In this document: in pieces, positions 22,538 through 33,857 of the stretch
Position numbering within the stretch: position 1 is the stretch's first letter
How the letters are laid out: each line of letters opens with the position of its first letter
From: Clavaria fumosa
Lineage: Eukaryota > Basidiomycota > Agaricomycetes > Agaricales > Clavariaceae
Assembly: GCA_951802425.1 (NCBI GenBank)
Contig: OX637795.1
Location: 2,708,501 to 2,772,500 of the forward strand
Direction: 5' to 3'
Length of the DNA: 64,000 nucleotides
Translations under genes and position numbers: made by a program
The notes under the pieces: model-generated
The model's database searches: none
What the model was told of the DNA's origin: nothing
Seen by the model: the letters and a program-made list of their open reading frames with translations, nothing else

Positions 22538-25500
22538 TCAATACGAGAAGATCATGAGCCATGGGTTGAGCACGATCTGTTCGGATCATCGTCGTGGTCA
22601 GCGGGCGTCTGTCCAATCATGGTCTTTTACTTACAGGGAAAAGGATGTGCGACCCAGCTGTGACGCTGCAACAACCATAAGCGTCCTTGTAACCAAGAAA
22701 AAAGAGAAGAGAAATTCTTACCCGAGAGGGACGATAACGCCCCACGCCGCCCCGTTTACGCGCCAGGCAAGCGGGACCAGCGACGTGCTGCACACGATAA
22801 TCCCCGCCAGGAGCGCCGTCGACACCAGCATCGGGAACCAGAACCTGTCACCCCACAAAAAAAAAGAAAGGTTTCAGCACATCCATCAAGTTATGTACCA
22901 TGTGAGTTGATTACCGCTTCGCGATCTTCGGCACCTCCCGGAAGAAATTCGAGCGCACCACCTCCTTTTTCGTCGCTGTCCACTGGATGTTCACCGAAAG
23001 CAGGTGCGCGAGCAGCGCTTGGCTCAGCGGGATCGGGAGCCCGCCGAAGAAGAAAAAGCTGGTGTGCAGTACGCGCGCACCAACCGATATCATTAGGTCA
23101 AACCTTCTGAAAACGTGCGATGAGACACTCACAAGAACGGTATCCAGACCAAGTTTTCCAACAACCCGCCCAACTGCAAATGTTTTCGCTTCAGAATGCG
23201 TCATTCCAGAAACGGCGCAATTTTAAAAACGCACAAGCTCCTTCTTCCCCAGCCGATACTCCAGCAGCGTATACCCGACTGTGCCGGAGCCGAAGAACAC
23301 GACGAGCGACGCGAGGTAGATCTCCCAGCTCCGGAAGAAGAAGCCGTCGACAGGGAACTGGAAACCCAGCAGGACGTAGTTAATCACCGCGATCGTCACG
23401 GACGCCGCGATGCCATAGTACGAGAACATGTCTATGGGAGAACCTTTGTCAGAAGCCGGCTCAAAGATCCTGAAGCAAGAGGACAAACAGGCCAGCATGG
23501 AGATCTTGTAATGGAGCGGGGCACGGCACCACAAGAAAACGCGTATCTGCTTGGCAATGGGGCCTCTTCGCCACCAGATCTTCAGCGGGTTGAACAGCAG
23601 TCTACAGCGACCAGAGTTCAATTCGTACACAACAAACAAAAGCCATGAGCACAAACTCGTTGCATCCTGACATCGGGTCTCAGTGACACACATAACTTTC
23701 CAAGCAACATCACGCACCATAAGCATACTTCTGCCAGCGATTCAGCTCATCATCGACCGTGAGCGACACACCCTCCTTGAACGCGCCCTGCGAGTACGTC
23801 GCCCACCTGTCGTCGTCGTGCTCAGTCATAACAATGCAATGAGAAGCAGGATGACACACCGAAGGATATACCCCCTCTCCTGCAGCCGCATCGCCATGTC
23901 GAAGTCCTCCGATACGTTCCCGTCACTCCACACCTTCCGCTTGCCGTCCGCCGAATCGACAAAGGCCGCATCCTGCAGCGCCTGCCAGCGCAAAAACGCA
24001 TTGTGCCCCACGAACGGTGCGACCTCGCCGTTTGCGCATGCTGCAATTCGAAATTAATCAGCACGGTAGCATTTTGCGAGACGAGAGGTAGCGACGCACT
24101 CAACGAGATACACCTGTTGATTCGCCGCGTGAAGTAGGATACGCCATTTTCAAAGTAGTGGTGCGCGATCTGCTTGACGTCTGACCGCAAGGAATCAGTT
24201 TCGACACAGTCCATCCGTCGAAGCCAGAGCAGCGCTCACCTGACTCGTGTTGTATGATCGCAACGTTCGCCGATTCTCCCATCTCTCTCGCCGCGTCCCT
24301 GAAGCAATCCTAAGCATGTATCATACAGCTTTAGTTCTCACTCGAGACGTCAGCATCGCAGACGATCACACACACCTCCGGCACGACCGTGTCCGAGTCC
24401 ACCAACAGCACCAGTTCGCCCATCCTGCAGCTCTTCCCGTTCGCAGCCCACGGCCTCCACCGCCGCCCACTCTCCTCCCACATCTCCTCCATCGCCAGTT
24501 CCAACGCGCGGTCCTCCAGCGTCACTTCCTCCACATCCGCCTCGCCCTCAGGGAACTTCTCCCGCTCCGCCGCGTCGCTACGGTACTGCATGCCGTACCG
24601 GTGCGCAGTGCCGTACCCCCCACCGGGCGCAGGCCCCGTAGCGGGCACGGCGCCAGCTCTCACGGCCCCCGCCGCCGGCACCGTGGGTGCCATCCGCCCC
24701 TCCGCGGACCCCCGTTTTTTCGCCTGCACCTCCGCGACGAGGCGCTCTAAATGACGCTCCGCGCGCAGACTGAGGTCGAGTGCATAATTCATGTTGCTCG
24801 CCTTCTTGAAGCGTCCCGCTCGGCGGAACCCGCCCGCAGCGGTGTCGTGCGGTGGACGCGCGACCCACCCGATGTTGTGCGTCGCGTAGAAGGCAATCCG
24901 CGCGTCGCGCGCCTCGGGAGTAAGCAGCTGGTGTGTGGCAAGTGGACGTCCATCAATGGGGAGCCAAACAGCGGCATGTGCCTCTACTGACCCGAAGCCC
25001 ATCATCGTTTATGAAAATAGATGACGTCCCGCCCTGCCGTGCGTAAGTTTGCATTGCCTTCTTGATGGACTCGATGGAGGGTGTCCTTATCCCCAGGGAA
25101 GCAACGATCAGCACCGGCTTCCTCACCAAGGAATGACGCACAGGAGTTTTACAGATATACTCACAATACGACCTCTAAGCTCTCCTTGAACACCGGCATT
25201 TGTACAGTCACATGTGGCAACTTGTTATCCACGACTTTGTTAGGCGGCGGAGGAGTCGCGGAATAATACTTCGAGTTAGAATAACAGTGCGCGATGGGGC
25301 CGATGCTATCATGCCAATTAGTGAAATATTGGGCCTGAGCCGTGATTCGTCCAAGGCAAACTGAGACGTACGCCATGCTAATATTTTGGATGATCTGCAA
25401 CGAAAAGAACTACACCCGGTTTCATTAAGTCGCTTCCCAGGAATTAACATCAGAATGACCTACGAGGGAAACGCAGAACAGCAGCGGTACTAGCACAAGC

Positions 25501-26875
25501 AATGCCAGCCTGGTCCAGTTGCTGTCAAGCATGATTTCTCGCAGTAGTACCTCTGTTCAATGGCGTCAGATAACGGTGTTTACAGGGGGAAACTGAGTCC
25601 GTACTGATGCCTTGACCGATAAACACTGCGGTCGCGCTGCATCAGCAAAAATAACAGATAATTCAGGCCACAGAAACAACGCACAGAAAGAAAGGCCCGC
25701 GGCGAGGCCATTGTACAACGGGGCGTACAACTTGATTGGCCTCGGCTTGGCCACCCGCACTTGCTCAAGGTCATCGTCCTCCGCCCCGGCGACGCGTAAC
25801 TTTTTCCCATACCACGTCCTCCTCGTCAGGGTCCCCTGTCCCAGTTCCTTCTCGACGTCAGCCGGCAGGTCCTTGTCCACCACTGCCGCCGCGCGGCGCT
25901 GCTGGCTCACAGGCACAAGCCCCTCCGAGTCGGTCGTTTGGATCGGGGTCCCCTGGCCATTTGACGTGCTTGTCGTCGTGCTACCACCATGCCCGACGCT
26001 CGAGCGTGGGCGCGAGCGCCAGAGCAGCTTTATTAGGCGCGCTTCAAAGTCGGCACACGTCGGTATGATCGTCTCCACGGAGTCCGTCCATACAACAAGG
26101 ACGTGTTCGTCGCGCTGTGGGCACAAGGATCGTGAAAGGGCACGTCAGTGACTGTCAGTTACAAATGGAGATAGACAGGAGGATTGGAAAAAAACAATAA
26201 CGCGTGGTGGAACGTGTGATGTGGGGCGTCAAGGCACGGATGGCATTGCCATATTTGGCAATAGAAGTGACATCCTCGGGCCGTGCCACAGGGATGTCAA
26301 AAACGTGGTTGGTTGCAAGGGTGGGAGGAGAGAACTCACAATGAACGCCGCACATTGCTCCTTCTCCGCTTGTGGGAGCAAAGAGATCGTCTCCAGCACC
26401 TGAATGCGTGTGTTGGCGTCAACGTAGACACTCTTCTCCTCGGCGCCGCTGTTCGGTAAAGGCGCGAACACGCCGCGTGAGCACGGGAGACATGAGGCAG
26501 GGGTTTTGAGAATGGAAACGATTCAAACTAGAATAAAAAACGAACATTTCGGCTAGAGCGGCATGAACGGCAGCGCTGCGGACTTTGACAGCCACGACGG
26601 GGTTGAGTTTGGCAACGGCCGCCTCAAACGGCTCGAGGGAGGCGTTTTCGTAAGGAAAGACGCGAAATGCCGGGGAGGACGGCGTGTCCGAGACCCGCAG
26701 ACACACGGCGCCAGAGAGGTTCTCCTCGTTAGGTCGAAACCAAGCGTCTCCTTGAGTCTGTCGAAAAATATGATGCAGGAAGGCATCATACCTGTGAATT
26801 TCGGTTAATAACCGAAACAAAAAAGAGGAGACAACGGCGAGCGCACCTGTCATATGGCTGCATTGAAGCAGTCAT
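22538..26875 (-). CDS. Membrane glycosyltransferase family 2 (CesA/chitin-synthase-like)
   Basis: A processive-type polysaccharide synthase relative of the fungal GT2 class known to affect hyphal growth in ascomycetes. The spliced start is MTASMQPYDRYDAFLHHIFR. An N-terminal cytoplasmic region (IQVLETISLLPQAEKEQCAA) leads to two helices (YNGLAAGLSFCALFLWPEL and SNWTRLALLVLVPLLFCVSL), then the catalytic part: VTVQMPVFKESLEVVL, FINDDGLR, NMNYALDLSLR, the metal-binding Asp of LLVDSDTVVPE, ARRINRC-like segment, GHNAFLRWQALQDAAFVD and NVSEDFDMAMRLQERGY (third catalytic Asp). C-terminal helices follow (FSYYGIAASVTIAVINYVLL, GSGTVGYTLLEYRLG, IVLNPWLMIFSY). About 15 introns; the last two exon joins are uncertain. 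The inserted region near 24600-24750 (Ala/Gly/Pro-rich) is unusual. It shares a promoter with the GH16 gene. Confidence 0.85.
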
Positions 26876-27426
26876 GGTGAGGAGGAGGAGGAGTGGGACT
26901 CGGAGGAGCAGGAGCAAGACAAGGCAGGGTCACTTCAAACTCTCGCATGGTTGGCAAGCTATTTGTAGTCGCCTTATCTGCGCGCACCACTGTGACGTAC
27001 GAAAGTTTTGCAAACACACACCCATTTTCGGTAGCAACGCCGCTGGATGATCTGCATATATCCGAAGAAGGTTGTTCGGTTACGGCAAACGTACAATTTC
27101 CACTCCAAGAGGTCGTACAGTAGCGTTTCTGGATTCAAGAGCTTGAGTAGGACGCAAAGGGCAACTAGAACGGCAATTTATAAAAGCTCCCAGACACACT
27201 TCTCCAAGTCACGATCACATGACTACAAACGCGTTTTTCATTTTAGTCACGTGTACAATAATTATATTTTTCAATCTCCGTTCCCTCGCTTAAGGACCCT
27301 TTCGTACCTTTGGCTATCATCCTTCACCAGCCCAGCCCTACCCCTCTCCTCCTCGACGGCCAACGGTGACAGCGGCGGCGGCGGCGGCGACCACAAGCTT
27401 TTGGGTTTCTGAGTCTCTTCGAAAAC
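26876..27426. promoter_or_regulatory. Divergent promoter of the GT2 and GH16 genes
   Basis: 550 bp between two divergent start codons. It contains TCACGTG at 27247-27253 and several TCACATGAC/GTCACGATCACATG variants near 27208-27225. No open frame of note. Confidence 0.4.
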
Positions 27427-29958
27427 ATGAGTTACCATCGTCGTCGTCTGTCGAGCAGCGATGAGTTTGGCTCTGATTTCGCCAACTCTGGCTCCGAGGA
27501 TCATCACAATCCTCGCATTCGTTCCCATCGTCCCCATCGTCCCCATCGTCCTCCGTCACCCTTATCACCCCCTCGTCCCTTCTTCCTCGCTGGCTCTGCC
27601 TCAAACCACTCGTCGGTCTCTTCCTGTGGCGACAACTCTGACTCTGACCGCGAAGCAGGCCCTCAGCCCACACCACTCTCCAACAAACGTCACCTTACCC
27701 ACGCTGAGAGACAACGTCTCCACCACTCCAGGAGACGGTCATCTATGTCCACAGAGGTCACTAATGCCTCTCCCGCAGATCCTCCACCCCTCGCCCCTCC
27801 CCAGCGACCTTTATCTTCTCGTTTCCCCCCTTCTTCCTTTACCTTTCCCTTCCAAGCCTTCGCCGGCAACCCAGATCCGGGCACTCCCATCCCGGCCTCG
27901 TACCTCCGCTCTATGAATTCATCTAATCTCTCCCGCGGCCGTCGCTCCTCTCTTTCTGCCATAAACGCATCCTTCAGCGCTTCTCCCTCCATGGTCCATT
28001 CTCGCTCCACCTCATCTCTCAACTCCGTGCCAGTCACGTCAGTCTATCGCAATAGCGCTGCAGCGGCCCTCGTTTCGCCACGTGATTCAGTCTCTCTGCC
28101 TCTCAATGACCCCGTCACCAGTCCTTACGCCTGGCAGATCCGCCAACAACCTCCGCCGCTTCCCAAGTCTCCCTCGCAGATCTTTCGCTCGCCGTTCCTC
28201 TCTCCCTCCTCCCGCCCCGCGTCCGTGATCGGCGCCATCCTCCCATCAGCGACGCGCTCGCACGCCGCCCTCTCGACACTATCTTCCTCCGCAATTGACT
28301 CCGCGAAGGGTCTCCCTCCTGTCCCTGCCGAACCGCCTCTACCTCGTCCCTCCGCGCGGCTACTTGACAAAGACGCAGAAAAACCATGGCTTTCAGAACG
28401 CGCCCCAAAACGCGTATATCTCTCATGGTGGCTCACGTTCGCGTGTGCCCTCCTCGGTCTCCTTGGTGGGGCGGCCGTTTGTTTTGACGGTGTCCGCCGT
28501 GTCAAACGTCTCAACAAGAACCAGCTATGCCTTGTGATGGAGGATAATTTTGAAGGTGGCAGCATCAACGATGCAAACTGGGCCCGAGAAATCGGCCTAG
28601 GCGGCTTTGGGTAAGGGGTATATTGGTTTCGCTCCCGAACATACCTGATGTACCTCTAGCAACGGCGAGTTCCAGATGTATACTGGCGCTGATGCCAACG
28701 CGTACATCAAAAATAACCAGCTGTACATCTTTCCTGCTCTCACAACGGACACGTATGTGCTCAGCCCGGACGACATCTTCAACGGTAACCACCCGTCATG
28801 ACCGTCTGCCCAATCCCTATACTCACAAGACATCTTCGTCTACAGGGGCGAATTTCACTCTCGACGGGTGCACTGTCACTATCCCGGGTTCTAATCAGAT
28901 CAACCGTACCGCCTGCTCGGTGACCTCCTCACGCGCACGAGGCACCGTCATCCCTCCCGCGACGTCTGCGCGTCTGACCACACGCGGCAAGGCCACCCTG
29001 CGCTACGGCAAAGTCGAGGTGCGCGCTAAGCTCCCGCGCGGGGCTTGGCTCTGGCCAGCCATATGGATGCTCCCCCAAGACGAGGTATACGGCCAGTGGC
29101 CGCTCAGTGGCGAGATCGACGTGCGCCCACTCTCCCCTCGTGCCCTTACTGTCACCCTTTTGTTCACCTGTATGGGACAGATCATGGAATCGCGGGGCAA
29201 CGAGCCGAACACGTTCGCGTCCTCGCTAGTGTTCGGGCCGCTGCCGTCGCTTGCGCGCTTCATCACCGGGACGCTCTTCACGAAGCGCGTACCCTTTTCC
29301 AGCGGGTTCCACACGTACGCGCTCGAGTGGACGTCGTCATGGATGCGCATCTATGTCGACGAGCGTCTGCGGGCCACGATCGAAATCTCCCTGCGTACCG
29401 CGCGCGAGAGCCCATTCCGCCGCGGCGCCTTCCCACAGGTGGCACACAACGGCTCCGCAGGCGCGGTCGTTGCCGTGCAGAACCCATGGGCGAACAGCGG
29501 GAACAACGCACCGTTCGATCAAGGTCAGTTCTTCCTCTTCACTCCCTCCCCTCTCTTCTCTTTTCGTGTGCGGTTGGGCTCACGAGGCATTCTATCCGCG
29601 GGCAGGTTTTTACCTCGTGCTTGACGTCGCAGTCGGAGGGACCTCAGGATGGTTCCCTGACGGCGTCGACCACAAGCCATGGTTTGATTCCTCTATCTGT
29701 ACGTGGCGTTACTGCCTTGGTTGTCCATGATGTGTTCTTACTCAACTGTCACTTGTCCAGCGGCGCTGCGCGACTTTGCGCACGCGCAGGACCAATGGTA
29801 TCGGACGTGGCCGACGAATCCTGACGAACGCGCATTACGAATGTGCGTTTTTATTTTATTTTATTCCACCCCTCCGTCTTCTGCTTCGTTGCGCCTTCAT
29901 TCTTTGCCTGACGAAATCCTATTACAGAGACTCTGTGAAGATGTGGAAACTCTGCTAA
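27427..29958 (+). CDS. Membrane-anchored GH16 beta-glucan-active protein
   Basis: A type II membrane protein: about 330 residues of Ser/Pro/Arg-rich cytoplasmic tail (MSYHRRRLSSSDEFGSDFAN), one helix (WWLTFACALLGLLGGAAVCF), then a glycoside hydrolase 16 domain. The domain shows NQLCLVMEDNFEGGS, YGKVEVRAKLPRGAWLWPAI and, across an intron, the catalytic motif SGEIDIMESRGNEP with both acidic residues intact; later FYLVLDVAVGGTSGWFPDG and, across two more introns, ALRIDSVKMWKLC then TAA. This C-terminal KMW motif is typical of beta-1,3-glucan-binding/glucanase-like GH16 proteins; the tail-plus-helix layout recalls Kre6/Skn1. A role in cell-wall glucan assembly or remodelling is inferred, supported by its GT2 neighbour. 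Confidence 0.88.
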
Positions 29959-30606
29959 AATAGGACCTTATTATCATACGAACTCAGTTGGACATGTACC
30001 CGCTTTCCCACCGTGCTGTGACATTTTACGGACCGTTTTATTTCATATTGGACTACTATTCATTTTTTCAGACGAGGCTCCACCATTATTCCAGACACTT
30101 GTAAAACGCATTTTTCTAAAAAAAGTGACTTGCTTTCCTTTTTCCCTATCTACACTATTCAAATTCGAAAAGTAAAAGGTAAAAAGCAAAATCACAACCA
30201 TCTGTGGCATGATATCCATTCTGCAACTTCTAGAACAACATACACGATGCAGAACCCAAACCTTGAAACTCAGGAGCAGCACTAGCAACCAGAATAGACC
30301 CGGTAATAGGATACAATTGTGATACAAAGTTACAGGATTACAGCTTCGACTTCTTTAAGGTACCAAAAACGTGCCGATTATCCGCGACCTGCACTAGATC
30401 CATCGACAGTTTCGAGCTAATCACTTGATCTATCATCGGCTGCATGCCGGAGCAAGCAGCCAGCATATTGTAAAGCACGACAAAGTGAGACCGAACATGA
30501 TCCCTGGAGGCGCTGCTCTATGTCCAACAGTAGACAATATCAACATGTGTTACTAGTTGCGACGGAAACGGAATAATGCGCACCTGGTATCGCATCGACA
30601 CAACCT
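29959..30606. other. Intergenic region between convergent GH16 and sys1 genes
   Basis: About 650 bp of AT-rich 3' flanking DNA. No reading frame or repeat that I can support. Confidence 0.4.
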
Positions 30607-31449
30607 CTAGTCTTGTCTCTCAAGGCCACTCAGCTCGTATTCCTCGTGCAGTGGCAGGACACTGAGTCCCTCACGCATCTCCCTCTTCACGCAGAGCTGT
30701 TCTGCGATTACCACGCTGATCGCCGTGCCACTGAACGCGACGACGTAGAAGAAGGGCGACGTCGGGAAGGCGGCGGAGAAGTATGTCGTGAGCACCATGT
30801 GAAAGAACAATAGGGTGAGGGCGAAGTCGAGGATCATGCGTGGATGGCGTATCAACTTGTACAGCGGATATATGCTACAATGCAAGGCGGCAGTCAGAAA
30901 AGCGTCGAGAAAGGGGAGAAAGCGCCTTACTCTACTACGCAGGCTAGCAGCCAGCAAGCGGCAATAATCCATCCTCGACTCGGGTCTGCATGTCTCTCGC
31001 CTTGGCCGATCCCACGCAGCCTGCCCCACGCGCCAGAATACATGCCTTGCGAGCCGTTGCTCGGCGTTATGCGCCCCGTAGGGCGCGAGGCCAGCTGGCG
31101 CCAGTCCATGATCATACCTGAGAGTACGTCATTGTAGCCCGAGCGAGAATGCCCTGGGCAGTTGGACATACCGACGTTGACGGCGCCGCCTTCATATTGG
31201 AGGGCGTTCGGCTCCGCAAAGAGACGGAGGAATGGCGGAGTGAGCAATGACAACGTCAGGTAGTGAAGGGCTTGCAGCGCTATGATCTGTAATTTGAAGT
31301 TTTAGTTCTGCTTCTAGTCTTGTTGAGCAGTGCTGGGGCATTACTTGGGATATATGAAGGACCGGATCCCACACGCTCGTCGCGGGCATGACGAAAAGGG
31401 AGAATGAAAAGTATGCTGCTCGGCCCATTATATAATAGCGTTCCATCAT
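30607..31449 (-). CDS. sys1: Golgi integral membrane protein Sys1
   Basis: Sys1 recruits the Arf-like GTPase Arl3/ARFRP1 to the trans-Golgi. The spliced protein has the family entry [11 protein letters not shown], a first helix [20 protein letters not shown], a loop ([16 protein letters not shown]), a second helix [14 protein letters not shown], then [20 protein letters not shown], a helix [17 protein letters not shown] and a last one [20 protein letters not shown] before a short tail ELSGLERQD. Four exons. The [20 protein letters not shown] block corresponds to the DF...HF(L/F)HL motif of Sys1. The loop is longer than in animals, as in other fungi. Its start codon lies 30 bp from that of the divergent ubiquitin fusion gene. 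Confidence 0.85.
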
Positions 31450-31479
31450 CGTCTTCTGTGGATTTCTCTAACCATCGCA

Positions 31480-32471
31480 ATGCAAATTTTTGTGAAGACG
31501 TTGACTGGGACGACAATTACTCTTGAGACGGAGTCTTGTGACACTATTCAAAATGTTAAAGCCAAGATTCAGGATAGGGAATGGTAAGTTTTTCATAGAT
31601 CGCCTGGTCATGATCAATCAATAATATTTCACATTGCAGCATCTTCCCGGATCAACAACGTCTGCCCATCCACATTTCTACACTGTCTTGTTACCCTGAT
31701 CCAGCTTTACAGGTCTCATTTTCGCTGGTAGTCAGTTAGAAGATGGTCGTACTCTCTCGGATTACAACATTGGGAAGGAGGCGACTCTTCATCTGCGTAC
31801 GCTATTGCACGAAGCCATGCCCCCTCCGATTAACGTTGATACTTTGTTTAGTCCTTCGTCTTCGTGGCGGCGGCTACCCACGGTACATTTTCATCAAGGC
31901 CGCCGAGTTGAACAACGACAACGAGACCATTGAAACGAAGTTTTACCCCCTTTATGACAAGATTTTAAACTATTGGTTCCCTCCGACAGAAGGCTACGAT
32001 GTCAGTCCCCAGTGGACCATTCCAGACTCTATGAAAACTGTCGACTTCACGATTACTTTCGTTGTCGAGCATCATCAGCACCCTTTGTTGCTTGTCGAGA
32101 TCAAGCCTCCATCGGATTTCCATTTGGATTCGGGGCGCAGTGCCGCCATTATCCAAATCATTCAACATCTCGATGAGATTGGGCCGAACAATCAGCACGC
32201 AGATCGGTTGTACGCTATTTCGGCGATTGGGAAAAAGTGGAGGGCATGTTACACCTTGAAGGGAAATAGCAGCAAGGGTGGTCAGCCCGTAAGGGGTGTT
32301 GCCCAAGTGAATTCTTTGAAATCTGCCAGCCCAGCATGTTGGAACCCAGATATTACGTCAGACACCTCTTGGGTGGCTCTCCAGAGCATTGTTGAGACAA
32401 TTAAAGGCTATGTTGCTTGTTTTTCCTGTATCTTTACCTGCTGTATGTTTTCTAAACAGGCAAACTGGTAG
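31480..32471 (+). CDS. Ubiquitin fused to a PD-(D/E)XK-nuclease-like domain
   Basis: Four exons: 31480-31583, 31640-31659, 31713-31796 and 31852-32471. The first three and the start of the fourth encode a whole ubiquitin fold: [57 protein letters not shown] and HLLLRLRGG. Lys11 and Lys48 equivalents are Thr and Ser, Lys33 is Arg; Lys6, Lys27, Lys29 and Lys63 (as GKEATL, Lys kept) remain. Directly after LRLRGG comes a domain of about 190 residues with a helix carrying Glu ([16 protein letters not shown]), [12 protein letters not shown] and [12 protein letters not shown]: an Asp strand followed by E-x-K as in PD-(D/E)XK nucleases, then a Q...QHLDEIG helix. The last about 20 residues are Cys-rich and may be unspliced intron. 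The RGG-G junction could be cut by deubiquitinases. Function unknown; related layouts occur in Crinkler-type effectors. Confidence 0.75.
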
Positions 32472-32748
32472 ATGTGTAATTCTGTTCCTGAATTCTTTAT
32501 ATTTTGTCCAGCTGTCCATCTCCTATGTACCCTCCTAAGGCAGTGCTACTAGGATGTTACAAATCATACAGGTTTGATAAGGATCCATCAATCAGACATG
32601 CTATTCATCAGATGATCATTGCTTGACAGCTTCAATTCCAACAGTTTGAACATCCAACATTGCCATGGCTGGCAAAGGAGAATAGAGTTTCCTGGGTGGC
32701 AGCAGAAGAGCAGGAAGGTGCACTGCTGCCAGTGGGTTCTATGACACT
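32472..32748. other. Spacer between ubiquitin fusion gene and copia element
   Basis: About 280 bp of 3' flank. No gene. Its last bases GCATA (32749-32753) form the target duplication of the copia element. Confidence 0.4.
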
Positions 32749-32753
32749 GCATA

Positions 32754-33126
32754 TGTTGGATTTCTATTCTATTACTTAGTTTCCTTACCTATCTTCGTCG
32801 TTTTGGCTCATAGTATGCAGTGTAGATCATCTGACATACTTTACATGTTTGGTTGCAGTGCAACCAAAGGTCTCTGACTGTATCTATGTATCAGTAGTGT
32901 AGGAGATCTGGTTGTAGAGCAACTAGACCCTTCTTACTGTAGTTATGATTCGCTTTTGTTACACCATAGGCACTGCTAGTAGTTACATGACTGTACTTAA
33001 CCCATGGGGCAAAATCTGGGTGCAGCATCGGTTCTAGTGCTCACCCATTGCCCCAAGGTACTTACCTATCACCTATAACAATTGGTTCTAGTGCTCACTC
33101 ATTGCCCCAAGTTATCATAATCATCA
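32754..33126 (+). repeat. Left LTR of the copia element
   Basis: 373 bp, starting TGTTGGATTT and ending TCATCA. One difference from the right copy. Contains an internal doubled segment TTCTAGTGCTCAC...ATTGCCCCAAG. Confidence 0.93.
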
Positions 33127-33194
33127 GATTATGAGACCCGGACCTAGGGACTTATAAACACATCAATTGACTATCCAACTTCGCTTTTCTTGCA

Positions 33195-33857
33195 ATGACG
33201 AAACCAACCGATGATTTCTTGAAGGTTCCAAAGCTATCTGCTGATGGGAGCAACTGGGTTACCTATAGGGACCGATTACGATGGGCATTGGATGCTAGAG
33301 GCATCCTGAATCACCTAGAAGGAACTCCTGCTCAGCCAGCACAGCCAGACGAACCAAGTGACCCACAGACCTTGGAAGCTTATGAAGGACGATTGGAGAA
33401 ATGGAGAATGGCCCAGGCCACTGTTAAACAGTGCATTGCGAGCACTGTACCCGATTCCATCTTCAATCGTATAAAGGGAAAGACGCAGGCAAAGGATATC
33501 TGGGAAGGTATTACTGCGATATTCCAGACCAGATCTCGAATGGTTGCTGTGGATCTTCGAAGGAAACTTCAGGACGAACGATGTGGGGAGTCTGGTGATG
33601 TCCGAGCCCATTTTGACAAACTTTCTGACATGTTTGAGCGACTATCATCGATGGGAATGACTCTCACAGATGATGAATATGCGACGATCCTCCTTGGCTC
33701 ACTTCCTGGCTCATATGACCCGATTATCACCTCCATGACGACCACAATGGCCCTGGAGAAGAGAGAGATATCCCCAGAGACGATTATGCACATTGCTATT
33801 GATGAATACGACCGCCGTTTGGTCAAGAATCGATCCAAACCCAAGAAGGATGATTGA
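33195..33857 (+). CDS. Copia Gag-like region up to a premature TGA
   Basis: 220 codons starting MTKPTDDFLKVPKLSADGSN and containing the copia Gag features WVTYRDRLRWALDARGI, AKDIWEGITAIFQTRSRM and MTLTDDEYATILLGSLPG. The frame stops at TGA (33855-33857) after SKPKKDD, yet the same frame goes on without another stop into the zinc knuckle CFNCNMKGHIKRFC at about 33920. The TGA is one transition from CGA. Either a point mutation or a natural Gag/Gag-Pol readthrough point; the position before the nucleic-acid-binding knuckle argues for mutation. Confidence 0.8.
   Translation: MTKPTDDFLKVPKLSADGSNWVTYRDRLRWALDARGILNHLEGTPAQPAQPDEPSDPQTLEAYEGRLEKWRMAQATVKQCIASTVPDSIFNRIKGKTQAKDIWEGITAIFQTRSRMVAVDLRRKLQDERCGESGDVRAHFDKLSDMFERLSSMGMTLTDDEYATILLGSLPGSYDPIITSMTTTMALEKREISPETIMHIAIDEYDRRLVKNRSKPKKDD

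Noticed and set aside
33127..33150. Copia primer binding site
   Set aside because: The bases after the LTR (GATTATGAGACCCGG) match no tRNA segment that I can name, so no feature is claimed.
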